Part shown: piece after piece, positions 31,912-43,929 of the stretch | Numbering within the stretch: position 1 is the stretch's first letter | Layout: each line of letters starts with the position of its first letter | Source: Brachyhypopomus gauderio | Lineage: Eukaryota; Chordata; Actinopteri; Gymnotiformes; Hypopomidae | Reading direction: 5' to 3' | Length of the DNA: 64,000 bases | Assembly (NCBI RefSeq): GCF_052324685.1 | Contig: NC_135211.1 | Span: 9,756,414-9,820,413, forward strand | Made by a program: the position numbers and the translations under genes | Notes under the pieces: generated by a model | Databases searched by the model: none | Seen by the model: the letters and a program-made list of their open reading frames with translations, nothing else | What the model was told of the DNA's origin: nothing

Positions 31912-32231
31912 CAGGGGTACTCAACTAAATTTGTCCGCGGTCCAATTTTGGCAGATACCTGTGACCTGGGATCCAGTGCGGCAGGCGGGGGTGGTGAACG
32001 TAAGTTGTTGACCGGGGGGGGGGGGTTAGGGGATGGGGGGTGGCGAACATAAGTTGTTGAGCGGGGGTGGCGAACGTAACACTCGTGACGGAGTGTTTTT
32101 TCAATAGCCCTGAAATAAATGCTCCGGTTTTTTTTTGGTCCGTATCCAGTTAATCAGGAATGAGATTGGGTCCGGACAGTTCTGCGTTCGGGTCCAGATC
32201 CGGACCGTGGTCCGCCAGTTGAGTACCCCTG
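31912..32231. mobile_element. hAT-type MITE nested in the hAT relic
   Basis: 320 bp with perfect inverted ends CAGGGGTACTCAACT and AGTTGAGTACCCCTG, flanked by the exact 8-bp duplication CTCTAAAG (31904-31911 and 32232-32239). Confidence 0.93.
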
Positions 32232-32538
32232 CTCTAAAGTGACAAAAACGGGGGGGCGCATGTAGGTATGACGCATAACTGATCAGCTCCGTGGGGCAGT
32301 GGACTAATTAAATGTTTTATGTGCATCTTTATCTACATCTAACCACCAATTTCTCTGTAAACTTCTGGATCCTTCTACATCATATTGGGTGCGTGTAATG
32401 GTCCATTATGGAAGCTAATCGACTAAAATCGGAGTCGTCTCGCGCAGGCCGCGGCAAAACCACGACGGTCCAATCACCCGCTTCACCGCAACCTGAAGAC
32501 TGCCCGGAGGCTATTCTGAGCTACGAGTCATTCAAGAA

Positions 32539-33150
32539 GTGATAAGTATGCTGAGTCAAGAAATATGCGGGAAGATTGACGGGTTAACCTCTGAGCTTCG
32601 ATCTTCCATTGACTCACTGACCAAGAGGATTGACGACAATAACGAAGCTCTGACTGAACTTTCGCGGGCAACTTCCTCCCACAGCGACGCCATAACTAAG
32701 ATGGAGTCATCTCTGCTCAAGCTCCAGACGGAAGTCAAAACACTAGCAACGAAGTGTGAGGACTTAGAAGGGCGCCAGAGATGGAACAACCTCTGCTTGT
32801 TTGGCGTTAAGGAGGGAACCGAGGGACCCCATCCAATTGAGTTTGTTAGTGAGTTGTTGGAGGAGGTGCTTAACTTGGAGGAGAAGCCCATACTAGACCG
32901 GGCACACAGATCTCTCTGGGCCAAACCCAAAGGCGACGAACCTCCGCGACCTTTTGTGATCAGAGTGCATTTCTACCAGACCCGCGAGTTGATCTTACAG
33001 CGTGCAAGAGAGATCTCAGCCCTGCAATACCAGGGGAGGAGGTTATCCATCTTCCCCGATTTCACTAGCTCCGTGGCTAAAAAACGAGCTGAGTTCTACA
33101 ACATTAAACGCCAACTACGGGAATACACAGGGCTCAAGTTCAGACTTTAG
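32539..33150 (+). CDS. L1 ORF1 protein (RNA-binding chaperone)
   Basis: A 203-aa frame. An N-terminal coiled coil (about 1-75, heptads of I/L) is followed by the conserved LEGRQRWNNLCLFGVKEG block and an RRM-like core. The C-terminal domain carries DRAHRSLWAKP, FVIRVHFYQTRELILQRARE and YNIKRQLREYTGLKFRL. This is the transposase_22/L1 ORF1p family, which binds the LINE RNA in a trimer. An in-frame upstream start is possible but blocked by a stop (AAGTGATAAG) near 32539. Confidence 0.9.
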   Translation: MISMLSQEICGKIDGLTSELRSSIDSLTKRIDDNNEALTELSRATSSHSDAITKMESSLLKLQTEVKTLATKCEDLEGRQRWNNLCLFGVKEGTEGPHPIEFVSELLEEVLNLEEKPILDRAHRSLWAKPKGDEPPRPFVIRVHFYQTRELILQRAREISALQYQGRRLSIFPDFTSSVAKKRAEFYNIKRQLREYTGLKFRL

Positions 33151-33884
33151 TTTCCAGCAGAACTAAGGATTACTTTTCCAGATGGACAAGTTCGTAAATT
33201 TGAGGATCTGCTGGCCGCGCAGGAGTTCATACACAAGGACTTAGTCATTACCGGAGATCGCAGGTGGGAAAAACTGAACATTCTGTTGTATAAAGGTGCA
33301 CAATTTAGCAGACCACCGCTTTGGAGACGCGGTATAGATGTGTATTTCGGGCAACCTATAACTAGGTTGTATTGAATACAACTCTGGGTATATTAATCCT
33401 TGTTCAAATGGACCTGGAGCTCTTTGCTTGATATAAGGTTGCCTTAATGATGATATTCTTCCCTATATAGGGGGAAAGTCTTGCTTATTATGTGTCTTTA
33501 GGATCCGCTGCCCCAACGGAACGGGTGTGAGGGTATGTTTAGTTGGTGTGGCCGCTCTTTGTGTTTCATCGCAGGGGAGGGTGGTTTTGCGCGTATCTCG
33601 ATTGGGGAGATGCTTCAGCAATGGGGAGGGGGGTTAAAGGGTGGGGAGCGAGATATTCAGTGCAGTGAGTTTAGGTTCTTAGGACTATAGAGGTTTCTCA
33701 ACTACATTTTCCTAACAATTCCTTTTTGTTGATGCTGTTGTTACTTTGCCATTTTTTTTTCTTCTTCACCCCGCTGCATACATGCAATCCCTCCATGCTT
33801 TCGACTATCAATGTACTCTGATCAACACCTGTATCTGGCTATATGGCGGTGACAGATAATCTAAGGCAACAGGGAGAATAGGAC

Positions 33885-35433
33885 AACAAATTCATTAGCT
33901 GGAACGTCAAAGGTCTTAACCAACCAATTAAATGTAGTAAAATACTTCATTATCTACATTATCTACATCTCGGAGCGCAAGTTGTTTTCCTGCAGGAGAC
34001 ACATCTGAAGATACTAGATCATAATAAACTCTGTAAAAGTTGGGTAGGTCAAATATTCCATAGCACATTCAATGCTAAAGCCAGAGGCGTAGCTATTCTC
34101 GTACATAAAACAATTCCGTTTCGAGCCTCCGATATTATAGCAGACCCATGCGGGAGGTATGTTGTGGTCAGAGGGAGACTCTATAATACTAACGTCATCT
34201 TAGTTAATATTTACGGCCCTAATTGGGATAATGAGCACTTCTTCAGTGACGTCTTTGCCAAACTACCGGACCTGTCAATGAACCATATGGTGGTGGGAGG
34301 AGACTTTAACTGCTGGTTAGACCCGAAGATAGATAGATCTTCCACCAAGCCCAATACACCGTCTAAAGCTGCCAAGTCAATCAAAATATTGATGAAGGAC
34401 GGTCTAACAGATGTTTGGCGAGATCTCAATCCCCAGACTAGACAGTACTCCTTCTACTCACATGTCCACCGCACATTTACTCAGATAGATTATTTTTTAG
34501 TAGATAATAGGTTTGTGTCACAGGTCCGGGACTGTACGTATAACACCATAGCTCTTTCAGATCATGCCCCTCTTATAATGACCCTATCTGTTTCGCAGGG
34601 CTATACTCCAACAATACCATTGCGTTTTAATAATCGGTTACTGGCAGACGATGGATGTGTCAAATTTATTTCTGCGGAAATAGATTTTTTCATTAGTGTA
34701 AATAAATCTCCCGCGATATCACCTTCTCTTCTATGGGAGACATTGAAAGCTTATATCAGAGGACAAATTATATCATATACAAAACACAAAAATTATATAA
34801 GAAAAAGGAAAATTTCTGAACTCTCCCAACAGATCTTGGATTTGGATGGCAGGCTTGCTAACTCTCCAGACCCCCAGATATATAAACAACGTTTAAATCT
34901 CCAGACAGAGTTAGATCTCGTGTACAAATTACGTGGAAGAATTGTTGCTAAAATCTAGGGCCACTCATTATGAACATGGGGACCAGTCAGGGAAGCTACT
35001 AGCACACCAACTAAGGCAGCACTCTGTAGCTAGGCAAATAAATCAAATACAAACCCCCACGGGTATTACTTCAGATCCTAGATTAATAAATGACCAGTTT
35101 AGGCAATTTTATATTTCATTGTATACATCAGAATATGCCTCCAATACCGATATCAATCTGGCATTGGATACCTTTTTTAGTAAATTCGGCTTACCAACTC
35201 TGAACACGGACCATGCCACTGAAGTGGAAGAACCTATAACGGTTGAGGAGCTTACTAGAGCGGTGCAGAGCGGCAAATGTCCTGGCACTGATGGGTACAC
35301 AGTGGAATTTTATAAGAAATTTATTAATAAACTAGCTCCCCTATTAATAGATATGTTCCAAGACTCGCTTGATAATGGCAATTTACCTCAAACTCTTACT
35401 AACAATCTTTCACTTACAGCAATTCCAGAATAA
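33885..35433 (+). pseudogene. L1 ORF2: endonuclease and truncated reverse transcriptase
   Basis: The APE-type endonuclease reads from FISWNVKGLNQP through FLQETHL, NIYGPNWDNEHF, VVGGDFNCWLD, FTQIDYFLVDNR and IALSDHAPLIM. It ends at a stop near 34958, and the frame shifts into 34933-35433, which holds the pre-RT region (FYISLYTSEY, SGKCPGTDGYTVEFYKKF). The catalytic RT motifs (YADD) are absent because of an internal deletion after about 35430. Confidence 0.85.
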
Positions 35434-36996
35434 TGATATGACTTCTCTGCCTGTTCTCAAGGCCTGGTACGCTGTTGATGGTCAGAATCACATAAAAGAC
35501 TGATACAGAGTAAGATATAGAGTGACAAGCTCCTTGCTCAGCGCCTGGAGACTATGTCTATGTAAGGAGGGGTTGGGTTTTTCTTTTTCTTTTTCTTATT
35601 AGTCCACTCAATCTGTGAGATGAATGTGTATGTGTTGTTTTATGAACCTGTGCAATGGAAATTACTGCTCTGCTCCCCTATGTTCAGTGTTAAAATTTAA
35701 ACTGACAATAAAAAGATTTACTCAAAAAAATAAGTGACAAAAACAGCTGCTCAACAGCAGCTGGCTGAAAGCGGGCAACTGAGTGTATCTGCAACATGGA
35801 ATCACTCAGTGTGACGACACTGGCAACACTGTTGGACCCCAGGTTTAAAACAGTCAGCTTTCTTTGCCCATTAAAAGCAGCTGAAGCGGTCAAGAGACTG
35901 AAGTCGGAGTGTCCTGCTGAGGAGCCATTAGCCTGACACAGCAGAAGAAGAACCTAGCACGTCACATGGATCAGAACCCAGTTCAGGTATGAAAACATTT
36001 CTTCTGTAATGTTTTTTTTTAGGGCATGCAATCTCTGTAAACCTCTCGATATGGAGGTTGAGGAGAACCAGAAGACAACTAATACTACAGCAGAATCCAT
36101 AATTGAGCTTAAAGTAACATACCCAGCCAGAACACAAGATCCGTTACAATTTTGGAAAGATAACCACGAAACATATCCAGACCTTTATCCACTTGGATAT
36201 TATTTATGCACACTATCTGCATCCATACCTTGTGAAAGAATTTTTTCTAAGGCAGGAGAACTTGTATCTAAGAGGAGAAATCGCCTTGGAGATAACACAC
36301 TTCAAAAACTTTTGTTCCTCAAAAATACACAAATGAATGCATTTTCTTGTCATTTTATCTTTTATTTAATATTATTTAACACTTTCATAATGAAAATAAA
36401 TACACAAGTTGCACATTTTAGCTGAATTTTGTTGCACATTTTAGCGCGGCTAACCATGTACAGAGTGGATAGGAGCGAGGCTCTGTCCGGGAAAACAAGC
36501 GATGGAGGCGTGTGTGTTTACCTCAACACGGAATGGTGCAAGACACTGCTCTCCGCTGGTGGAGTTCCTGATAGTCAAATGTAGATCTTATTATTTGGCA
36601 TGAGAACTCTCCACCGTGCTGATAGCCACCGTACACATACCACCTAGCACTAGTGCTAAGGAGGCACTATGCTAACTGTACGGAGCTATTAGCGATCTGC
36701 TAAATAAACATCCAGACGGACTGTTCATTATTGCCGGAGATTTCAACCATGCAAATCTCAAGTCAGTCCTCCCTAAATTCCATCAACATGTGGACTTTGC
36801 AATGAGAGGAGCAAACGAACTGGATCTCATTTACACAAACATCCCCAGTGTGTACCGGACGCTCCAGACCAGTTCGGAAGCAGGTGAGAACCTGGCCGAC
36901 AGGAGCCATCTTTGTTCTTCAGGACTGTTTTGAGTGCACTGCATGGGACAAGTTCAGGAATGCTCCAACTGACTGCGACACAGTTAACCTGGAGGA

Positions 36997-38167
36997 TAGG
37001 GCTGGGTATAGATTCAAATTCCAAGAATCGATCCGATTCCGATTCTGAAGATTAAGAATCGATTTATTTCGATTTAATCCGATTTAATTGATTCGATCCG
37101 ATTCGATCCAATTCGGGGTTTAGTGTTATTAAAAATGTATTTATTTGAGCTGTTTCCTGACTATGTACAGAAGCAACATGTTAAAACTAGTATTATATCA
37201 ATATTAATCAGCAAATAGTTACTGGTAGTTGGTAGTTACTGATGGCTGGAAGACTGGTGAAAAGGGTAATCATAAATCTACCTTCAAGAAAGGTAATCCA
37301 GGACAATAAACAGAGGACATCTTTGAGGTGTCTATATCTGCAACAGTGGACTCCTACTGGGACACTAACCAGTGCATTATTATTATGATTGAAATAATTA
37401 AGAAGTCACCCAAAAGCTGTTGCTACCAAATGCATTTTTATTTTAAAAGTGCTCACACTTAATAAACTGAAAGTATAAATTGTAAACGTGTATTTTTCTT
37501 TAAAGTAAGAATATAATAACAGAACTGTCACGTTACGGTCCCCGACCCCTCCCTGTTGGGTGTGTGTTAACGTTGTCTGCGTCTACTCGTCTGCGTATCT
37601 CCGCGGGTGCGGGTGCGTCTTGTGATAATCCTCACCTGTGGCTCGTCTCGTCATCACGTGGGGTTTGTGTGGTTTGTCCATTTAATGTGCGTTCGCGCAG
37701 CGTCCTGTGCTCGTCGTTGTTTGAGTCACACATGTTCTATGTAAACGTGTTTTATGTGCACTGTCTGCGCTTCGGTAAATGTAATAAACGTAACGATTTG
37801 GAAAGTGCAAAGGATTCTGTCTCGTCCATCGCCTTGCGCCCAACGTTACAAGAGCATTTTTAACTTTTTTAAACTGTAAAAACACTGGGTAAACTGTCAG
37901 TGACAGACTAAATGTAAATAGTCACTGACACTGGATAAACTGTCCTTCTGTTTTTAGATTGCCGATTTGACTATCGTCGTTACCGTCACTGTCCGTCGCC
38001 ATGTTGTTTTACAGTTAGTTAGACCGAGCACGCCTGCGTGAATTCAGTGACGAGGCGGGGGTAAAAGTTCACTAAAAAATCGATCTTTGGACGTACGAAT
38101 CGATAATCAGATCATCATATGCGAATCGATTCTGAATCGGAAAATCGATTTTTTCAACACAGGCCTA
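36997..38167. mobile_element. non-autonomous hAT-type element
   Basis: 1171 bp, with ends TAGGGCTGGGTATAG and the inverted TAGGCCTGTGTTG. Subterminal AATCGATTC repeats are present and no transposase. The exact 8-bp duplication CTGGAGGA flanks it (36989-36996 and 38168-38175), and the LINE frame resumes directly after it. Confidence 0.9.
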
Positions 38168-39169
38168 CTGGAGGAGTACACAGCATCAGTCACTGGCTAT
38201 ATCAGCGAGTGCATTGATGATGTTACTGTCTCCAGGACCATCATCACACGCCCAAACCAGAAGCCATGGGTGACTGCTGAGGTACGTGCGCTGCTGAGGA
38301 CCAGCAACTCAGACTTCAGAGCAGGTGACAAGGTGCCCTGAGGAAAGCAAGGGCCAAACTGTCACGAGCCATCAGAGAGGCAAAGGGCACACATGCCCAG
38401 AGAATCCACAGCCACTTCAAAGACACTAGTGACACACGGCACATGTGGCAGGGCATCCAGGCAATCACCAACTACAGGACAACACCACCGTCCTGTGACA
38501 GTGATGCCTCCCTTCCTGATGCACTGAATGACGTCTATGCACGGTTCGATGCACAAAATGACACGTCGTCAAGGAAGACCACACCCAAACCAGATAAGCA
38601 GGTGTTGTGTCTGACTGTTATGGATGTGAGGAAAACTCTGCACAGTGTCAACCCACGGAAACCTGCAGGACCAGACAACATCTCTGGCAGAGTGCTCAGG
38701 GAATGTGCAGAACAACTGAACGGATGTTCTCACGGACATCTTCAACATCTCCCTGAGCAGCTACACTGACCCAACGTGCCTCAAGATCACTACCATCGTC
38801 CCCGTGCCAAAGAAGTCCACAGTGTCCTGCCTCAACGACTACCATCCCGTCGCACACACCCCCATCATCATGAAGTGCTTCGAGAGGCTAGTCATGAGGA
38901 ACATCAAGACCCAGCTGCCCCCTTCACTAGACCCCCTGCAATTTGAATATCGTCCCAACCGCTCCACGGACGATGCCATCACCACCACCCTTCATCTCTC
39001 CCTCACCCACCTGGAGAAAAAGGCCAAGAAAGCCCAGCAGCGACTCTACTCCCCCGCAGAACTTCACCGCTAGCTTACGGATAAACTGAGCTGAGCAGTT
39101 CGCATTTAATACAAAATGATCCAGTTATGTGATTCTATATTGCTTATTTATTATGTTAAAATAAGGATT

Positions 39170-39330
39170 TCAAGTCTTTTCAAGTCTTAAAGCTCAAGTC
39201 CGATTCCAAGTCTAAGTCAAGTCGCAAGTCTTCAGTGATGTTGTTGAGACAAGTCACAAGTCATCAGTTTAGTGACTCGAGTCGGACTCGAGTCCAAGTC
39301 ATGTGACTCGAGTCCACACGTCTGGTGACA
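39170..39330. repeat. CAAGTC-rich transposon-end fragment
   Basis: Repeated CAAGTC/GACTCGAGTC words, ending GACTCGAGTCCACACGTCTG. They look like the terminus of a fish DNA transposon. Only one end is present. Confidence 0.5.
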
Positions 39331-39544
39331 GGGGACTCCTTTTGCACATGGCATAATCTACACAAATCTAAACCTACCTCTTGCTTATTCTATTTGCACA
39401 ACCCACCTCCCACTACAGTCTCAGTATGTCTGATTTATTTATTGTATTCATACCTGTTACACTTCTCAACTGCACTCTGTCTAGTGTACCTGTGTGTATT
39501 GTGTTGGGTTGTACTGTCTGTCTGTACTTGGTACTGTGCTGCAC

Positions 39545-40904
39545 CAGGCCCGTTGACAGTCTTGCTGGGGCCCGGGACAAGAAAGTTTCATGTGCCCCCC
39601 CCCAACCTCGCGCACGTCATTTGAATTTCCTCTGTAGCAGACAATCCTTGTGTTAGGTCATATAGTATATAGCTTCAGCGCAATGAACAAAGTCATTCAT
39701 ACACCTTCTTAAGGTGGAATTCAAGCACTTGTATGTCACTTTAAAGGTCCATTTCAATATTTTCCAGCACGTTAAACTTAAATAAGTTAAATATTTATAC
39801 ATATACTCGAAATGATTCTAAATAATTCGCTTTTAATCACATTATTTAATGGTGGTTTATTTTCAAAACGCCCAATCTTAACGTCTTCACGTTCTCTCAT
39901 GTTTCGTCCTACAATTACAAGAGGCTCGTATTTGTTAACCTAATACAAGAGAACGATTCAGTCAGAGATATTTGTTGTGAAACGAAGTAGTTACAATTTC
40001 AAGCATTTTCAAGTACTTTAGCCTAAATTCCAGCACTTTTCAAACCTGGAACACAATGCAACTTTAAAATTCGTCAGGTAAATGTTTTTCTTTTCTTTTC
40101 TGCGCTCCAGATTTCTATATTTACTTTAACTATCCACCACTGTATTTCCCGCTGTTGGGCGGGTACCAGCCGGTTACGCTGGATCAATCCATTTTTCAGT
40201 GGGATGCGGGGATGTATGCACTTAATAGAAAATATGCAGATAGGTAAAAAACATATATATTTTAGCCATTGAGCTTAATTTGAGTACAGAATTGTCTATT
40301 AATGAAATATTTCAAGATTATTTAAAAATTATAGACTTTAAATAAAAAATAAATTGCTGGGCTCTTTGATGGGCCCCCCTGGCCCTGGGGCCCAGGACAA
40401 CAGACCCGGTTGTCCCCCCCTGTCGACAGGGCTGGTCAGAGATATTTGTTGTGAAACGAAGTAGTTACAATTTCAAGCATTTTCAAGTACTTTAGCCTAA
40501 ATTCCAGCACTTTTCAAACCTGGAACACAATGCAACTTTAAAATTCGTCAGGTAAATGTTTTTCTTTTCTTTTCTGCGCTCCAGATTTCTATATTTACTT
40601 TAACTATCCACCACTGTATTTCCCGCTGTTGGGCGGGTACCAGCCGGTTACGCTGGATCAATCCATTTTTCAGTGGGAGGCGGGGGTGTATGCACTTAAT
40701 AGAAAATATGCAGATAGGTAAAAAACATATTTTAGCCATTGAGCTTAATTTGAGTACAGAATTGTCTATTAATGAAATATTTCAAGATTATTTAAAAATT
40801 ATAGACTTTAAATAAAAAATAAATTGCTGGGCTCTTTGATGGGCCCCCCTGGCCCTGGGGCCCGGGACAACAGACCCGGTTGTCCCCCCCTGTCGACGGG
40901 GCTG
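39545..40904. mobile_element. hAT-type element with internal 474-bp tandem duplication
   Basis: 1360 bp, with ends CAGGCCCGTTGACAG and the inverted CAGCCCCGTCGACAG, flanked by the exact 8-bp duplication TGCTGCAC (39537-39544 and 40905-40912). The segment 39961-40434 is repeated at 40435-40904 with only a few differences. No coding sequence was recognised. Confidence 0.9.
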
Positions 40905-41049
40905 TGCTGCACTTATGTTTATCAGCACTGTGTTTTAATGTTGCACCATGGTCTTGGAGGAACGTTGTTTCGTTTCACTGTTACTCTGAATGTAGTTGAA
41001 ATGACAATAAAATCTTTTGAAATTGAGTTTACCTGCAATGATATAACTA

Positions 41050-42660
41050 CTGCAGGGGTCACTATTGAGTGACCAACACTGTCAAAACTGTGTCACAGTT
41101 TGTGTAGTGTGTCGATACACTCCTTGAGGTATCATCTTCCCATCACTAGGGTGGCATTAAGCAATACCCCATCAGTTCTGGGGACCGTCAGTGTTTCCCC
41201 TTTCCCTGGCAGACCTGATCGTTTCTGGTCAGGCAAGAAGCAAGTGACTGGCTTCACCACAACACAGGCAGCAGCCTTCACGTATCTGGGCCTCCCATTC
41301 ACTTCATGACAGGGGTGTGGCCTAACTGCATGGCTTGTTCCACCTCAGTGGTGTCTTTAGGGACACATGAACACACATGTGTGACCGTGCATTATCATAT
41401 GTACGGCCTTTGTGCGGTTCCCGTAGGCTGCTATGATGGACTGGTATAGTATTTGTTGCAGGGCTTACTTATGCCCGTCAATAGCTGCTCCTTGACTAGA
41501 CAGAGCTGTCTTGATTTGCCTCAGACTGCCCAGCTGGGTGCATATCCGGCAGAGTCTTTCTGTAATATGAGGGTTGCCAACAGCAGGGAAAACCCCTTAG
41601 ATGTTAAATAGCTGGGCGCTCAACCACGACAGGGTTTTGTGAAGAACCAAGGAGCCAAGAACCCACATGCAAAGAGTTTGAGATGCAAACAAACAAACCT
41701 CCACTTATAAGATGCAGGTAAAAATGTTCTAGAGACATTAAAACCATTAAACAAAACAAAAGGATGCCAGGGGAAGAGCTGGCTCTCAATGAGTGAGAAA
41801 CTACAACAAAAATGACTTCCTTAAAACCAAAGACTAAATAAAATTAGGTAAGAAAAGGATAGAAAATCTTTTAGAAGAAAAAAAAAAGCACAGACAATAA
41901 ATGGAAAAGAAACCCAGGAGGAAAAGGAGGATTAGGAGAAAAATTCCCACTAATCAAGATACCATACCAGCTGACCTGTGACATGAGAACACTCATGAAA
42001 AGACTCAGTAAAGAGTTGCTGAGAAGTCAGTCTATATAAAGCCCTCAAGGCAGGTGTAGCTCATTCAGCCTAATTAGACTGGTTTAGTGAATCAGTTCTC
42101 TCTAGTGGTGGCTGGCGGTGTAGTCCAAGCCACACGTGGCTATGAATCTTACAGGCTATGAATCAAATATGTACTTAAATCACTCCTGTTCAGCATATCA
42201 GTCTTTATTATGGTGCATCGTAAGCTGATAATAGCCACATGTAACTTTATTGGTGTACTTTAATAATCACTGTGGGAACATTGCAGTATATTACATTTTA
42301 CAATATAATGTAGAATGTAATATAATAATCGGTCACATTTTTGCACACTATTTGAAAAAATACACAATACCAAAAGAATATAAAGCATTGTGATTCTCAA
42401 TGAGTGTATGTATTCATTGTATTCCACTTTGACTTCCAGCCCATACTCAGCACAAATATTTCTGTATATTATACCACTGGTTGTAAAATTTCATGTACGC
42501 TCTGCTTGCTGGCATCTTTTATCCCAGTTATGTTTCTCAGGGGCCTCTTTGCACAGCCCTATTTGGGTGCTGTTCTTGTGTAGTAAATCCCAGCCTCTGC
42601 ATTCAGAGCTTTTCTCTAGGCTGCCATGATTAGTGCCTCTGTGCTGTTTGTCAATCCAGA
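41050..42660. other. unassigned sequence, likely old retroelement debris
   Basis: No gene was recognised. The block GGGGCCTCTTTGCACAGCC at 42540 recurs near 43950, suggesting copies of one repeat. An A-rich stretch lies at 41820-41940. Confidence 0.35.
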
Positions 42661-42668
42661 TTTATATA

Positions 42669-43174
42669 GAGTAGAACCCCGGAACTCGACACTAATTAGT
42701 TCCGGAAGGAGCGTTGAGAAGCGATGCAGTCGAGTTCTGAATCAATTTTTCCTATAAGAAATAACTGAAAATGGATTAATCCATTCTCAACCATCAAGTT
42801 GAATTCCAATGCTAAATCCATCACACTAATGCTTTTTTCATACTTCTCTATGATCGCCTTTTTCAACTGTATTGTTCGTCTGCTTTTCTGCTATGTCTTT
42901 CTTAGGACCCATGTTTCTTGTCTAAAACAGTACAAAAACCACAAAAAACAACAAGAAAACAGCAAAAGCTTGGAGCACAGACTCAAAAAACCCATTGAAG
43001 AATGCCAACTAATGCAAACTAGCAGCATGTGACTGAAGCACGAACTGTATTTTGTTTACAAAAGTCACGAGTCGGGTCGGATTCCGAAGTTTTGTTCAAG
43101 CTCCGAGACAAATTTTTCTCATCGAACTCCGAATATGTCAAGTACTGAGGCGGTCGAGTTCTGGGGGTCTACTG
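42669..43174. mobile_element. Tc1/pogo-type MITE
   Basis: Inverted ends GTAGAACCCCGGAACTCGA and GTAGACCCCCAGAACTCGA are flanked by TA on both sides. There is no transposase. The family is inferred from TA flanks and end sequence. Confidence 0.7.
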
Positions 43175-43929
43175 TATATGTATATATTTCATGCAGATAA
43201 ATAGGATGTGTGTATACACCTCAAGCTCTGGTCCTCTACCAGAGGCCTGAGAGCTTGAGGATCCTGTGCAGCATCTTAGCTGTTCCCAGGACTGCACTTG
43301 GTTCGTTTCTTGGTTTCCTCTTTGCGTGCTTTTATTTTGAAATTCCTTATTATGTCTGGTTTCACATCCCACCCTTGTACCCTGTCTCCTTATCGTGGTT
43401 TTCAGGTGTGTCTCGTTGGGTTATTGGTTTGTCTGTGTATTTAAGTCCTGTGTTTTTGGTCATTATCTGTATTGTTATATGCTTGCATGGATAGATATAG
43501 GCTATGTGCTGTTTATGCCTCTCAAGTTTCAGTCAAAATAGTTATTTGTCATGCTTACTGTTTTGTTGTTTTTCTAGTTAGTGTTCTTAGGTTTTCATCT
43601 ATATATGTTATATGTTTTGATCTGTCTTTGATGTGTGTGTTGGTATTTTGTATAATTCAGCTCTCTCTAGTTGCTAGTTTACTGATTCATGTTTTTGTTT
43701 CTCTTTAGATTTATGTCTCCCTGGTTCAATGTGTTGGTATGTTTGTATGTCCTATGTCTGATGTGCATATAGTGTGGTTGGCTGGTTTGTGTTTTGTTTC
43801 CCTTTAGAGTCCATGTTTCCAGGTTTTATGTATTGGTGTCTTCTGTGTGTGGTCTGTCTTTTGTTCCCTGTTTCTGTGCTCAGTGTTATTCTGTCAGTAG
43901 TGTTAAATATCCACACCTGTGTCTGGTCT

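Larger units (their letters stand above)
32250..35731 (+). mobile_element. L1-type LINE with internal deletion
   Basis: 3482 bp, starting with a G-run and ending in an A-rich tail, flanked by the exact 13-bp duplication AAGTGACAAAAAC (32237-32249 and 35732-35744). It carries ORF1, endonuclease and the start of the reverse transcriptase. Most of the RT is deleted and ORF2 is frameshifted. It interrupts the older hAT relic right after the MITE duplication. Confidence 0.92.
31640..36425 (+). mobile_element. hAT transposase relic split by two insertions
   Basis: Host fragments are 31640-31911 (with VRCLVTDAAANM and CIAHSMNLNVRKSCD) and 35745-36425 (with TLATLLDPRFKTV, then FWKDNHETYPDLYPLGYYL and IPCERIFSKAGELVSKRR). 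The last is the hAT C-terminal dimerisation domain. The family is the ZBED-like hAT group. The gap holds a hAT MITE and an L1. Stops after PAEEPLA and elsewhere show it is dead. Confidence 0.85.
36430..41020 (+). mobile_element. Rex/L2-like LINE split by nested DNA elements
   Basis: Endonuclease remnants (YRVDRSEALSGKTSDGGVCV, then [15 protein letters not shown]) lie at 36440-36870, the linker region at 38176-38340, and RT remnants ([33 protein letters not shown]) at 38600-39030. A 3' region ending GTTGAAATGACAATAAAATC is at 40913-41020. Two hAT elements with 8-bp duplications split it (36997-38167 and 39545-40904). RT is internally deleted and frameshifted. Confidence 0.8.

Noticed and set aside
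36827-37048. Short overlapping frames on both strands
   Set aside because: Explained by the LINE endonuclease relic and the start of a hAT element.
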